In this document: piece by piece, positions 32,610-42,166 of the stretch
How positions within the stretch are numbered: position 1 is the stretch's first letter
Layout of the letters: every line of letters begins with the position of its first letter
Assembly (NCBI GenBank): GCA_017556745.1
Contig: JAFYMF010000003.1
Location: forward strand, 1 to 46,859
Source: Clostridia bacterium
Lineage (GTDB): Bacteria; Bacillota; Clostridia; Oscillospirales; CAG-272
Direction: 5' to 3'
Length of the DNA: 46,859 nt
Notes under the pieces: generated by a model
The model's input: the letters and a program-made list of their open reading frames with translations, nothing else
What the model was told of the DNA's origin: nothing
Database searches by the model: none
Program-made: the position numbers and the translations under genes

Positions 32610-33767
32610 TCAAAGGTTTTTCATTACGTAATCGGCAAACTCTTCGCAGGTAGCACCGGTATCACGTCCGGTAATGGTAAGCGCCTTATCCTCAAACATA
32701 CAATAGTCAAGAGCTGCTGCGAGACGCTCAGACTCAGCCTGGAAGCCGATATGAGAGAGAAGAAGAACGGTAGCTCTGAGCATAGAGCAAGGATCTGCAT
32801 ACTTGCCTCTGCCTTCCTTCATCATTCTGGGTGCAGAACCGTGAATAGCCTCGAACATTGCATATCTCTTACCGATATTTGCAGAACCTGCAGTGCCGAC
32901 ACCACCCTGGAACTCAGCAGCCTCATCAGTGATAATATCACCGTAAAGGTTAGGAAGAATAAATACCTCGAACTCGGTACGACGCTTCTCATCAACAAGC
33001 TTTGCAGTCATAATATCAATGAACCACTCATCGGTATTGATCTCAGGATATTCCTTTGCCATCTCCTCACAGATACGGAGGAACTTACCGTCGGTGGTCT
33101 TGATAACGTTTGCCTTGGTAACAACGGAAACTCTCTTCTTGCCGTTATTCTTTGCATACTCAAATGCAAGACGTGCAATTCTGGAAGTACCCTCGGTGGT
33201 AGTAACGGTATAGTCGATAGCAAGATCATCGGTGACGTTAACGCCAAGAGAACCTACTGCATATCCGCCCTCGGTATTCTCACGGAAGAAAGTCCAGTCA
33301 ATTCCCTTCTCAGGAACCTTAACGGGACGGACATTTGCAAAAAGGTCGAGCTCACGGCGCATAGCAACGTTTGCACTCTCGATATTGGGCCAAGGATCAC
33401 CGGCACGGGGAGTGGTGGTAGGACCCTTGAGGATAACATGACACTTTTTAAGCTCCTCAAGAACATCATCGGGAATAGCTTTACCTACAGCGGCACGGTT
33501 TTCAATGGTAAGACCATCTATATCGCGAAGTTCTACCTTTCCTGCCTTGATCTGATCCGCAAGGATAAACTCAAGGACACGTCTTGATGCTGCAGTAATA
33601 ACAGGGCCGATTCCGTCGCCGCCGCATACACCGATTATGATCTTATCAAGGGTGGAGTAGTCGATAGCCTCCTTGTTTGCGTTTATTCTCTCAACTCTCT
33701 CCAGTTGTCCGCGAAGAAGTGCTTCATACTTCTCGGTAGCCGCCTTTATAATTGCATCGTAATTCAT
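32610..33767 (-). CDS. Isocitrate/isopropylmalate dehydrogenase family, probably NAD-dependent isocitrate dehydrogenase
   Basis: 385 residues. GVCGGDGIGPVITAASRRV opens the fold. The active-site stretch is FRENTEGGYAVGS, the metal-binding acidic residues lie in YGDIITDEAAEFQGG, and the cofactor loop reads AMFEAIHGSAPRM. NAD-dependent isocitrate dehydrogenases of Clostridia look like this; isopropylmalate dehydrogenase is the alternative, but no leu genes are near. AAGGAG lies before the ATG. The Rex gene immediately downstream suits an NADH-producing enzyme. Confidence 0.85.
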   Translation of the reverse strand: MNYDAIIKAATEKYEALLRGQLERVERINANKEAIDYSTLDKIIIGVCGGDGIGPVITAASRRVLEFILADQIKAGKVELRDIDGLTIENRAAVGKAIPDDVLEELKKCHVILKGPTTTPRAGDPWPNIESANVAMRRELDLFANVRPVKVPEKGIDWTFFRENTEGGYAVGSLGVNVTDDLAIDYTVTTTEGTSRIARLAFEYAKNNGKKRVSVVTKANVIKTTDGKFLRICEEMAKEYPEINTDEWFIDIMTAKLVDEKRRTEFEVFILPNLYGDIITDEAAEFQGGVGTAGSANIGKRYAMFEAIHGSAPRMMKEGRGKYADPCSMLRATVLLLSHIGFQAESERLAAALDYCMFEDKALTITGRDTGATCEEFADYVMKNL

Positions 33768-33892
33768 TTTTATTATCTCCTTTTTGTGCTGTGAAATTTT
33801 TATATCATCAACGGATTTTTTTATAAAAAAACCGAAAATTTCTATTGTTTTGTGTCAATTTAAATTTTATTTCCAAAAAAAGGGTTTTGCAC

Positions 33893-34013
33893 TTTTCCAC
33901 GGCTTTTTCCACACGCATAGGTGTAAAAAAGCCTATAACACCGCGGTTTTCCACTGTTTAAGTAAACGTTTTCCACGTTTTGTGGAAAACTTTATAACTT
34001 TTCCTGTGGAAAA
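33893..34013. promoter_or_regulatory. Cluster of six DnaA-box-like TTTTCCAC sites
   Basis: TTTTCCAC occurs at 33893 (followed by G), 33905 (A), 33947 (T) and 33969 (G), and inverted as TGTGGAAAA at 33981-33989 and 34005-34013. Three of the six are TTTTCCACA, one base from the DnaA box TTATCCACA. They lie in the 249-bp gap upstream of idh and downstream of tsaD. The remainder of the gap (33768-33890) holds an AT-rich hairpin at 33812-33834 and an isolated minus-strand TTGACA (33853-33858) without a clear -10. Confidence 0.5.
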
Positions 34014-34016
34014 AGG

Positions 34017-35015
34017 TCAGTTTGCGCTGGCGTTAAGATCGGTTCCGGCACGTACTCCGGAGAGGAATTCATAGTATCCCTGAGCCCCGATCATGGCACC
34101 ATTATCTCCGCAAAGCGACATGGATGGAACACAAAAATCCACACCTTTTTTACTGCAAAGCTCACCGAGAGACCGACGAAGATGTGAGTTTGCCGCAACA
34201 CCGCCGGCAAGAACCAAGGTCTTTGCACCGGTTTTCTCAAGCGCCGCCGAGGCCTTCTCGGATATACCACCGCAGATAGCCGCGGTAAGGGATGCCGCCA
34301 TATCCTCACGGTTTACCTCTACACCCTTTTGGGCAAGATTATGTAAATAGTTAAGAGATGCGGTCTTAAGTCCGCTGAAGGACAGGTCAAGAGTACCGTG
34401 AAGCGCCGGTGACGGAAGAGTAATTGCGGCAGGATCTCCAAGAGACGCCAGCTTATCCATTTCAGCACCTGCGGGATATGGACAACCGATAACACGGCCG
34501 ACCTTGTCAAAGGCCTCTCCTGCGGCATCATCTCTGGTACCTGCAAGATACTGCCAGTCGGTATAGTCCTTAACCTCGTAAAAGCATGTATGACCGCCAG
34601 ATACTATAAGAGCAAGAAACGGCGGTTTAAGATCAGGATACTCAAGATATGCCGCGGCACCGTGAGCCTTAATATGGTTTACCGGTACGAGAGGTATATC
34701 ATGAGAATATGCAAGTGACTTGGCAAAATTCATTCCCACAAGGAGTGCGCCGATAAGTCCGGGGGAATTGGTTACGGCAATCGCACCTATATCCTTTAGT
34801 TTAGCACCTGCACTGTCAAGTGCCTCATGGGTTATACCGGATACCGCCTCTATATGAGCACGTCCCGCGATTTCCGGTACAACACCGCCCCAGCGGCGAT
34901 GTATTTCTATTTGCGATGCGACGATGTTGGAAAGTATTTTTTTACTATCTCTCTCCATATCCACCACTGCGGCAGATGTTTCGTCACAAGATGATTCAAG
35001 AGCTAAGATAAGCAT
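34017..35015 (-). CDS. tsaD: tRNA N6-threonylcarbamoyladenosine transferase TsaD
   Basis: 332 residues. It makes t6A37 in ANN-decoding tRNAs with TsaB, TsaC and TsaE. The metal-binding HxxxH is in PVNHIKAHG (His114, His118), and the N-terminal ALESSCDETSAAV and VSGGHTCFYEVKD are family hallmarks. AGAGGATAAA precedes the ATG. It is next to rimI as in many bacteria, but tsaB, usually on the other side of rimI, is absent from the window. Confidence 0.95.
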   Translation of the reverse strand: MLILALESSCDETSAAVVDMERDSKKILSNIVASQIEIHRRWGGVVPEIAGRAHIEAVSGITHEALDSAGAKLKDIGAIAVTNSPGLIGALLVGMNFAKSLAYSHDIPLVPVNHIKAHGAAAYLEYPDLKPPFLALIVSGGHTCFYEVKDYTDWQYLAGTRDDAAGEAFDKVGRVIGCPYPAGAEMDKLASLGDPAAITLPSPALHGTLDLSFSGLKTASLNYLHNLAQKGVEVNREDMAASLTAAICGGISEKASAALEKTGAKTLVLAGGVAANSHLRRSLGELCSKKGVDFCVPSMSLCGDNGAMIGAQGYYEFLSGVRAGTDLNASAN

Positions 35016-35016
35016 T

Positions 35017-35457
35017 TTATCCTCTTCTCATTTCTATGGCATTCTCCACAGGATTGGAATAATATCTCTTCCGTATTCCTATAGGTACAAATCCAAGTTT
35101 TTCATATAAAGATTTAGCGGGTAGATTTGACTCTCTCACCTCAAGGAAGAAAGCCTTGGCACCCAGCTTTTCTCCGGCCGCAATTGCCGCACGAATCAAC
35201 GCCGTGGCAATACCAAAACGGCGTACAGCCGGAGACACAGCTACATTAAGTATCTCTGCCTCCTCGTACATACAGTAAAGCACTACATATCCTACCGTAT
35301 TGTTATCAATGTCAGATGCACGAAAAAATACTGAGCAGGGATTATCATAAGATGAAAGGAGTGCATCGTATGACCAAGCGTCAGTGAATATCTCACTTTC
35401 AAGACGGCTTACAGCCGTTAATTCTTCTCTGGGAAGCAGTTCTATTCTGTATTCCAT
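35017..35457 (-). CDS. rimI: Ribosomal protein S18-alanine N-acetyltransferase RimI
   Basis: 146 residues with the GNAT core: AEILNVAVSPAVRRFGIATAL carries the acetyl-CoA loop (RRFGIA), followed by EVRESNLPAKSLYEKLGF and the ending GIRKRYYSNPVENAIEM, typical of RimI. Length fits. It is one base from tsaD and 12 bp after the phosphatase gene, within the ruvAB-tsaD transcript. Confidence 0.88.
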   Translation of the reverse strand: MEYRIELLPREELTAVSRLESEIFTDAWSYDALLSSYDNPCSVFFRASDIDNNTVGYVVLYCMYEEAEILNVAVSPAVRRFGIATALIRAAIAAGEKLGAKAFFLEVRESNLPAKSLYEKLGFVPIGIRKRYYSNPVENAIEMRRG

Positions 35458-35469
35458 ATTATCTCGTTC

Positions 35470-35967
35470 CTACAGCTTTTTTACCGCATCAATTATAGCA
35501 TCAAGGGCTTTCTCATATACTGCTTCATCTCCGCCATACGGGTCCGGAACAGAGACACCGAGTGGGGAGAGCTTTTCCGAATACTCGGGAAAGGAAGTGA
35601 GAATTATAAAGCTGTGATTTTCTGTAAGACCGTATACTCTGTCAGCCTTCTGAAGAAGCTCCGCCGTAAGGGGCTGAGACAGATGACGTCTGTAATCGCT
35701 TTTCTCTGTGGGTTCAATGCCCTTCTTCTCAAGGGCAAGCACGGCATTACGTGATATGGGTACCGGGTATGGGACAGACAATCCCGCACTTATAGCGGTG
35801 ATCCCTCTGTCGCGGAGTAAATGGTTTGCCACGGCCGCTGCCATAGGAGAACGGCAGGTATTACCGGTACAAACGAAAAGATATATCTTGTTTTCCTCAC
35901 CGCCGCGCAAGTTTTTTTCACTTGCAGGATCGGTGCATTTTACTGTATCAGTTATCTGTACGTTCAT
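35470..35967 (-). CDS. YwlE-like low-molecular-weight protein-arginine phosphatase
   Basis: 165 residues from the ATG at 35967 with GAGGG upstream; the TTG frame to 35991 overlaps ruvB. The P-loop is CTGNTCRS (33-40). The Thr before Cys-Arg is the residue that favours phosphoarginine over phosphotyrosine in YwlE. The acid-base Asp lies in VPDPYGGDEAVY. It would counteract a McsB-type arginine kinase, not seen in this window. The first 25 residues before the core are an unusual extension. Confidence 0.85.
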   Translation of the reverse strand: MNVQITDTVKCTDPASEKNLRGGEENKIYLFVCTGNTCRSPMAAAVANHLLRDRGITAISAGLSVPYPVPISRNAVLALEKKGIEPTEKSDYRRHLSQPLTAELLQKADRVYGLTENHSFIILTSFPEYSEKLSPLGVSVPDPYGGDEAVYEKALDAIIDAVKKL

Positions 35968-35987
35968 TTTCCCTCGTAAAAAGAAAA

Positions 35988-37043
35988 TCAAAAGAGAGTT
36001 TCCTGACCGTCAATGTCATTCTTACCGCCGCTATACGGTATACCAAGATGCTCGTATGCCGCGCGTGTAACACATCTGCCTCGGGGAGTACGGCTGAGAT
36101 ATCCTATCTGCATGAGGTACGGCTCGTAAACATCCTCAAGGGTGACAGCCTCCTCGCCAACAGTAGCCGCGAGTGTCTCAAGACCAACGGGACCGCCGCC
36201 GTAATATTTGATTATTGCTTCAAGCATACGTCTGTCGGTATTGTCAAGACCAAGCTCATCTATTTCCAGCTTTTTAAGGGCATAGCTTGCTATTCTCTCT
36301 GTTATTCTTCCCTCGTTATCAATCTGTGCGAAGTCTCTTACACGTCTGAGCAGTCGGTTGGCAATTCTGGGGGTACCTCTTGAACGTGATGCAATCTCGA
36401 GAGCGCCATCACGGTCGATCTCAATACCCAGTATTCCTGCCGAACGGGTAACTATCAGGGCAAGCTCCTCGGGCGTGTAAAGCTCAAGCTTAAAGGTTAC
36501 GCCGAAACGGTCACGGAGAGGAGTTGACAGCTGACCTGCTCTGGTAGTAGCACCGATAAGAGTAAACTTGGCCAGCGGAATACGGACACTGCGCGCCGCA
36601 GGTCCCTTACCGATTATAATATCAAGGGAATAGTCCTCCATTGCGGGATAAAGTATCTCCTCAACCGCTCTGTTAAGACGGTGTATCTCATCTATAAAGA
36701 GCACGTCACCCTCTGAAAGGTTGGTAAGAAGAGCCGCAAGGTCACCCGACTTCTCAATTGCCGGTCCTGAAGTGATACGGATATTTACCCCCATCTCGGT
36801 TGCAATTATAGAAGAAAGAGTAGTCTTACCGAGGCCGGGAGGGCCATATAGCAACACATGATCGAGAGTCTCACCTCTCAGCTTTGCCGCATTTATAAAT
36901 ACGCTCAGATTCTCCTTTGCCTTCTCCTGACCGATGTACTCGGACAGTGTCTTTGGACGGAGTCCCGTATCTGTTTCGGCATCCTCTGAGGTATAGGAGG
37001 TTGAAACTATTCGGTTTTCAAGGTCAAATTCTTCTTCGAACAT
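35988..37043 (-). CDS. ruvB: Holliday junction branch migration ATPase RuvB
   Basis: 351 residues. Walker A is GPPGLGKTT (67-75), Walker [12 protein letters not shown], and sensor residues lie in LIGATTRAG. The C-terminal winged helix ends with [20 protein letters not shown], diagnostic for RuvB. AAAGGAGG lies before the ATG. It follows ruvA by 31 bp. RuvC is not in the window. Confidence 0.97.
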   Translation of the reverse strand: MFEEEFDLENRIVSTSYTSEDAETDTGLRPKTLSEYIGQEKAKENLSVFINAAKLRGETLDHVLLYGPPGLGKTTLSSIIATEMGVNIRITSGPAIEKSGDLAALLTNLSEGDVLFIDEIHRLNRAVEEILYPAMEDYSLDIIIGKGPAARSVRIPLAKFTLIGATTRAGQLSTPLRDRFGVTFKLELYTPEELALIVTRSAGILGIEIDRDGALEIASRSRGTPRIANRLLRRVRDFAQIDNEGRITERIASYALKKLEIDELGLDNTDRRMLEAIIKYYGGGPVGLETLAATVGEEAVTLEDVYEPYLMQIGYLSRTPRGRCVTRAAYEHLGIPYSGGKNDIDGQETLF

Positions 37044-37074
37044 TTTTTGTTCCCTCCTTTATTTTTCTCCGTAA

Positions 37075-37701
37075 TTAGCTCTTTGAAAGCACCATCAGGG
37101 CTGATCTTATTATCTCTTCAAGCTCCATATTATCAGCTTTGATAGATCTGAGGGCAGAGGTTGCCTCTGCGCGGCTGTAACCAAGAACTATAAGAGCATT
37201 CTGAGCCTCGGAAAGCTTGTTACTACCACTGTCTCCCCGAGTTGCCGCCACAAAGGTATCTGCCGCAGCGGCACTGCTCTTAGCGGTTGCCCCCAGCTTA
37301 TCCTTAAGCTCAAGAACAATTCTTGCGGCGCTTTTAGCACCTACACCGGACGCTCTTGAAATAGCCTTTGTGTCTTCACTGACTACCGCCAGGGCAAACT
37401 GCTCAGGTGTCATTATCGAAAGGATAGCCATTGCCGCCTTAGGGCCTATTCCCGATACCGAAATAAGCATTTTGAAGGTGGACAGCTCGCTTTCTGTAGC
37501 AAAGCCGTAAAGCTCCATTGCATCCTCCCTTACAGAAAGGTAAGTATAGAGCTTTACAATTGGGGGATTGTCTTCGTTATACGGAGGAAGTGTATTTTGC
37601 GTGGTACCGCTGACTGTCAGCTTGTACCCTACTCCTCCGCAATCGATAACTGCCATACCCGACTCAAAATAGGTAAGGCCGCCACGTATATGATAAAACA
37701 T
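37075..37701 (-). CDS. ruvA: Holliday junction DNA-binding protein RuvA
   Basis: 208 residues. The N-terminal OB fold begins MFYHIRGGLTYFE, and GVGYKLTVS and YTYLSVREDAMELYGF follow. Two helix-hairpin-helix motifs are visible, VSGIGPKAAMAIL and ASGVGAKSAARIVLELKDK. The C-terminal domain III (SEAQNALIVLGYSRAEATSA) contacts RuvB. GGAGG precedes the ATG, 2 bp after the yfhO stop. Confidence 0.97.
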   Translation of the reverse strand: MFYHIRGGLTYFESGMAVIDCGGVGYKLTVSGTTQNTLPPYNEDNPPIVKLYTYLSVREDAMELYGFATESELSTFKMLISVSGIGPKAAMAILSIMTPEQFALAVVSEDTKAISRASGVGAKSAARIVLELKDKLGATAKSSAAAADTFVAATRGDSGSNKLSEAQNALIVLGYSRAEATSALRSIKADNMELEEIIRSALMVLSKS

Positions 37702-37703
37702 TA

Positions 37704-40592
37704 TTATTCCTCCGATTGGGGAGTGTCGGTTATTTCCTCCGTTGCTGTATCATCGGACACAGGAGATTCCTCACAGGTATCCTCTGTCTCGATAACAGTC
37801 ACAGGCAGCGGGAAGAATACCGCTTTTTCATCGGTCTCGCCGTCAGCGAGAACTGCCTTCTTACGCTTCTTACTGTCAAGAACGCAGAAGAGAACAAACA
37901 CGATGAGAGACAGAACAGACACTATAAGACCTAAAACAAACTGCTTGGGAAGATATCTCATTTCAAGAGTATGTTCACCGGGAGTAAGGATATCAAAGGC
38001 AATGAGCGCATCAACTGTCTCGTATATCTCAACCTTCTCACCGTCAACGTACACATTCCAGCCCTGATCGTAAGGAATAGTGGTAAATACTGTACGGCGA
38101 TCAGCGGTGGTGTTTATGGTTCCGGTAAAATGAGACTCTGAGTAATCATCGTCTATCTCATATCCGTACTGAGAAAGCTTAGGCATGATCTCCTCAAAGA
38201 GAGCCTCATCAAGATAATAGAGATAGTAAGATGAGTCGTTGGCAAGATAGAGCACATCCTCCTTAAGGGTCATTGTGATCTCGATCTTATCATCAGAGAT
38301 AAACTCGCCCTTTTCACCGATCTTGACAATTCGCATCGTTTCGTTACCAAAATACGTGCCGTTTGAAAGGTTGTTTATTTTCATACCACATTCACGCGGA
38401 TATTCGGTTGCAAAATAAGCATATACCTGAACGTCCTTCTGCGGAGACTCAAAAGCAAAATGTATTCTGGGATCTCCGTCACTGTTGCCGGACTTAGCAT
38501 ACTTCTTATGTCCGCTGACATAGGTAATATCAAGATTATAATCTGTCATAGACTTCATCTTCAAGGGTACAAAGAGCTCTACCGTCTTGTTCTCACCCAG
38601 CATCGCAGTGACGAGAGCGTTCATATAATCCATGGGATTATAGTACTCCTCGGGATCCACCTCGTTTATTGCCGGAGACACAGCAGTAGCAAGGGACATA
38701 ACATAATTATTCTTGTATGCGTATACTTTCTTTTCATCTGCTGACTGAGTCCCCATCTCAAAGAGAAGTTCGTAGGGCTCGTCCATCTTCTTGTCTGAAA
38801 GGATATATTTAAGTCCCAGAATAGAGTCCGCAACAGGAGTTCCGCCAAGATACTTTGACCAGTGAGACTTAGAGGAAAGACCCATCTTTGCAAGGAACGC
38901 TATAGTATCTTTGTTGAGAGTAGAGGTGGAATTGGAAAGACCGTTGATGTCAAGTGTCATGGCATCATTAGTCTTACGGTGATCTGTCTTCTCCATACGG
39001 TAGAAGCTGTCATCATAAAGCTTAACCTTGTCTACCGCAGGCTGCCACTGAGCGATATAATCAACGTAAGAGGGTCTTGATGAGAAATGAACGTCCTTAT
39101 CGAGGCCGATAAGATTAAGGAGACCGGAGGTAAACATTTCAAGACAGATAAGCACGCAGAGTATCATTGATGCGTGATTTACAGACACGTCCTTCAGTGC
39201 CGAATAGGATGCGATAAGATAAGCGATAACACAGATAATAGATATCCAGATAGCGTCAATATCGGGCATTGACTTATAATCGAATTTCTGAATGACCAAA
39301 AGAAGAATCACGTATATAACACTGGTAAGAAGTATGGTCGTGGGCTTGGCCTCTCGTATAAACTCGTAAGCCTTAAACGCTACCACAAGCAGTATGAAAC
39401 AGAACATAAAGCTATAACGGCAGTTGAGCCAGTTAGGTCTCTGCATACCATGCCAGAACATGTCGATAACGGTGATATTAAAGCTTACAACGAAAACTGC
39501 AAGGAGGACACCTGTAGCTATACGTTCACGAACAGAGAATCTCTTGGAAAGGAAGTAGAGGGGTGCCATAAGCAGAGCAAATACGCCGCAGTAAATAAAT
39601 GGAAGGCCCTCAGGACGTACAGTGTCATAGCTTCCGGGGAACAACTTAGTAATGATATCAAGGAAATCATACTGCTGACCGACTGCGTAATTGGGGTTAG
39701 AGAAGGTAGTCTTACCGAAAGTAAGTGAGTAGTAAGACGAAAGAATGATAACAGCTGCAATACCAACCGCAACAGCACTGTAAAGAGCAATTCTGATAAA
39801 GGAACGAAGGAAATGATTCTTCTCCTTCATGGGATTTGCGATTCCGTCAGTACTGTGAGCATACATGTAGTAGAAGAAGTATATGGCAACGTATATACAA
39901 ACCATATATCCGATATAGAAGCTGGAGAGTATAGAGAGAGCGAGAGTGACAACAAACAGCTTATATTTGCCGTGCTTTATCATCTGCTCGATGCCGAGTG
40001 TAACGAGAGGAAGGTAGATGACGCAGTCTATCCACATGGTGTTATGCTGCTGAACAACAGCATATGATGTAAGCGCATACATCATGGAGAACATTACTGT
40101 AGCGATCCTGTTTGCGTTCGGTCTGGTCTTGTGGATATAATATCCGAAGGTGAGACCGCAGCTGCCGCATTTGAGAAGGAACATAACGAGGAGCGCCTCA
40201 GTCATTGCACCGTCAGGGAAAAGCGCGGTTAAAAAAGAGAACGGACTGGAAAGATAGTAGGCAAAAATTCCGAGGAATTCTCCACCGAGAGCACGCGAGA
40301 ATGAATACAGCAGAGAACCGCCGTCTCTGATAATATTACGAAGAGCCTCAAAAAAGTACACGTACTGACCGTTGAGATCAAGAACGAGTACCGAATTATC
40401 ACCAAATGGGAATACCTCCATGGCGATATAAATGAGGTACATAATTACCGCGGGAAGTAAAAAAGCGGCAACAAGATAGCCGTATTCCTTCTTAATGTCG
40501 GAAAAACGACTCTTCAGCTTGCATTTTTTTGGTTTTTCGGGAGCAATAGCATCTGCGGATTCTTCTGCCGCCAGTGTTATCTTCTCATCCAT
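37704..40592 (-). CDS. YfhO-family membrane protein
   Basis: 962 residues. About 12-13 membrane segments occupy the first 480 and one more lies near 895-918, with a large extracytoplasmic domain between them (about 500-890) containing YDQGWNVYVDGEKVE, a YfhO hallmark. The acidic C-terminal tail is cytoplasmic. In other Firmicutes YfhO proteins glycosylate lipoteichoic acid or related cell-wall polymers; substrate here unknown. It is preceded by DUF951 (17-bp gap) and followed by ruvA. Confidence 0.88.
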   Translation of the reverse strand: MDEKITLAAEESADAIAPEKPKKCKLKSRFSDIKKEYGYLVAAFLLPAVIMYLIYIAMEVFPFGDNSVLVLDLNGQYVYFFEALRNIIRDGGSLLYSFSRALGGEFLGIFAYYLSSPFSFLTALFPDGAMTEALLVMFLLKCGSCGLTFGYYIHKTRPNANRIATVMFSMMYALTSYAVVQQHNTMWIDCVIYLPLVTLGIEQMIKHGKYKLFVVTLALSILSSFYIGYMVCIYVAIYFFYYMYAHSTDGIANPMKEKNHFLRSFIRIALYSAVAVGIAAVIILSSYYSLTFGKTTFSNPNYAVGQQYDFLDIITKLFPGSYDTVRPEGLPFIYCGVFALLMAPLYFLSKRFSVRERIATGVLLAVFVVSFNITVIDMFWHGMQRPNWLNCRYSFMFCFILLVVAFKAYEFIREAKPTTILLTSVIYVILLLVIQKFDYKSMPDIDAIWISIICVIAYLIASYSALKDVSVNHASMILCVLICLEMFTSGLLNLIGLDKDVHFSSRPSYVDYIAQWQPAVDKVKLYDDSFYRMEKTDHRKTNDAMTLDINGLSNSTSTLNKDTIAFLAKMGLSSKSHWSKYLGGTPVADSILGLKYILSDKKMDEPYELLFEMGTQSADEKKVYAYKNNYVMSLATAVSPAINEVDPEEYYNPMDYMNALVTAMLGENKTVELFVPLKMKSMTDYNLDITYVSGHKKYAKSGNSDGDPRIHFAFESPQKDVQVYAYFATEYPRECGMKINNLSNGTYFGNETMRIVKIGEKGEFISDDKIEITMTLKEDVLYLANDSSYYLYYLDEALFEEIMPKLSQYGYEIDDDYSESHFTGTINTTADRRTVFTTIPYDQGWNVYVDGEKVEIYETVDALIAFDILTPGEHTLEMRYLPKQFVLGLIVSVLSLIVFVLFCVLDSKKRKKAVLADGETDEKAVFFPLPVTVIETEDTCEESPVSDDTATEEITDTPQSEE

Positions 40593-40609
40593 TACACTTA
40601 CCTCTTTCT

Positions 40610-40819
40610 TTATTCTGATAAATTTTCGTGGCTACACTTTATTACCGATTTTACCGATCGCTCAAGCTTAACGCGCGGGACTGTCATATCACGTCCGCAA
40701 CCGACGCAAACAACTCTCACGTCACTGCCTACACGAAGTACCCGAAGCTTGGATGAACCGCAGGGATGCGGCTTCTTCATCTCAAGCACGTCTCCCGATG
40801 AAAAGGTTATTACCTTCAC
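40610..40819 (-). CDS. DUF951 small zinc-ribbon-like protein
   Basis: 69 residues from a GTG start with GAGGAGGGG upstream. The family features are visible: GDVLEMKKPHPCGSSKLRVL, then VVCVGCGRDMTVPRVKLER, giving one Cys followed by a CxxC pair that may bind metal. DUF951 proteins are widespread in Firmicutes with no confirmed role. It is the first gene of the yfhO-ruvAB-tsaD transcript. Confidence 0.88.
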   Translation of the reverse strand: MKVITFSSGDVLEMKKPHPCGSSKLRVLRVGSDVRVVCVGCGRDMTVPRVKLERSVKSVIKCSHENLSE

Positions 40820-40880
40820 TTTCTGACCCCTCCTCGTATCGACAACGGAAAATAGGCATACTCACCGAATTATAATATAC

Positions 40881-40909
40881 ATTATATCACATACTGCCCA
40901 TTATGTAAA
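40881..40909 (-). promoter_or_regulatory. Promoter of the DUF951-yfhO-ruvAB-tsaD operon
   Basis: Minus strand -35 TTTACA (40904-40909), 17-bp spacer, perfect -10 TATAAT (40881-40886), about 60 bp before the DUF951 start. Confidence 0.8.
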
Positions 40910-40933
40910 TCCGCTAATCAAAAATTTAACAAA

Positions 40934-40978
40934 AAAGTCGCCCTCATTCCAAGATATTTTGGAGGAATGAGGGCTGTT
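40934..40978 (-). terminator. Terminator after the methyltransferase gene
   Basis: GCCCTCATTCC (40940-40950) pairs with GGAATGAGGGC (40964-40974). On the minus strand the stem is followed by GACTTTTTTG. Confidence 0.8.
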
Positions 40979-40981
40979 TTG

Positions 40982-42148
40982 CTATTTTTTTCTGTCTTCT
41001 GCGGCAAGTCGGTAAAGAGTCTGCTCTATAGAGTATTTTTCTGTCATTTCCTTAACTGCCGCAAGATTTTTATCCGATATATTTTTACACTTCTTTGCTC
41101 GGATCATAATGTTTTTAGGTGAATGAGACAAGTCCACAAACTCAAGCAGATCAACCGAATAACCGTAGTCCTCAAGTATCATTGCTCTGATGGTATCGGT
41201 AAGCAGAGCCGATACCCTTTCCTTGACGATACCGTATTTGAGGAATACGTCAAGCTCACCGCCACGCTTTATGCTTTTGTTTACCTCGTGCTGACAGCAT
41301 GGAACAGAGAAAATATTCTTCACTCCTCGGCTTACTGCGTACCATAGTGCATAATCGGTAGCGGTATCGCAAGCGTGCAAAGAAATAACCATATCTATCT
41401 TTCTGTCATAGAGAACATCTTTGGTTACATCGCTGACAACAAATTCAAGATCGGTATATCCATACTTCTCTGCTATTTTATTGCAGTTTTCTACTACATC
41501 TCTCTTAAGATCATAGCCGATTATCTTTGCCCTGATACCACGTACCTTAACAAAATAATAGTAGACGATAAAGGTAAGATAGGACTTGCCGCATCCGAAG
41601 TCAAGAATGGTTATGTCCTCACCTTTGTAATCTCCATATGCATCGTCGATAAGCTCGATAAAGCGATTTATCTGCTTATACTTATCATATTTACTGCTGA
41701 CTACACGGAACTCCTCGGTAAATACACCAAGATCAACCAAGGCAGGGATATTGTCCCCTTCCCTCAGGATATACTCCTTCTGTCGGTTATTCTGTTTTGC
41801 TGCGGCGGTAGGTACTTTCATTACGTTACTGCTCTTCTTACATTTAAAACCGGAGCCCGAACGGGAATATGTCTCGGTCTCTCCACCGAAAAACACGGCT
41901 ATTTGTCGATACTCTGCGGCAAGAGTCTCAAAGTATTTCCCTGCCTCTTCTTCCTTTACATTAAGGTGAAATACCTTATTTTCCCTGAAACGCTCTGCCT
42001 GCCATACCCGGCCGCTCTTCATATCCACCGGTCGGGTGGTTATCTTTGGATAGTCCGCACCAACGTCGGGGGAGCTGAAAGTCACCTTCACTATGTCCCC
42101 ACGGGCGGAAACGATACGTTCTGACAGCTGAACAAACGATACGCTCAT
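40982..42148 (-). CDS. SAM-dependent methyltransferase (Methyltransf_32-like)
   Basis: 388 residues. An N-terminal domain of about 140 residues without a known motif precedes a class I methyltransferase fold: ITILDFGCGKSYLTFIVYYY (AdoMet loop), IIGYDLKRDVVENCN, LEFVVSDV, and MVISLHACDTATDYALWYAV. The HACDTA and FSVPCCQHEVN blocks are typical of the Methyltransf_32 group, thought to act on RNA or protein. Substrate unknown. It lies 18 bp after metF and shares its promoter. Confidence 0.82.
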   Translation of the reverse strand: MSVSFVQLSERIVSARGDIVKVTFSSPDVGADYPKITTRPVDMKSGRVWQAERFRENKVFHLNVKEEEAGKYFETLAAEYRQIAVFFGGETETYSRSGSGFKCKKSSNVMKVPTAAAKQNNRQKEYILREGDNIPALVDLGVFTEEFRVVSSKYDKYKQINRFIELIDDAYGDYKGEDITILDFGCGKSYLTFIVYYYFVKVRGIRAKIIGYDLKRDVVENCNKIAEKYGYTDLEFVVSDVTKDVLYDRKIDMVISLHACDTATDYALWYAVSRGVKNIFSVPCCQHEVNKSIKRGGELDVFLKYGIVKERVSALLTDTIRAMILEDYGYSVDLLEFVDLSHSPKNIMIRAKKCKNISDKNLAAVKEMTEKYSIEQTLYRLAAEDRKK

Positions 42149-42166
42149 ATTGTCTCCTTGGGTGTA

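Noticed and set aside
32751..33587. A 278-codon frame antisense to idh
   Set aside because: Codon bias of the strong opposite gene explains it. No ribosome site or domain.
33893..34013. Replication origin
   Set aside because: DnaA-like sites are present, but no dnaA, dnaN or recF is near and the boxes are not consensus.
41375..42124. A 249-codon frame antisense to the methyltransferase gene
   Set aside because: Entirely inside a well-supported gene and without a recognised domain.
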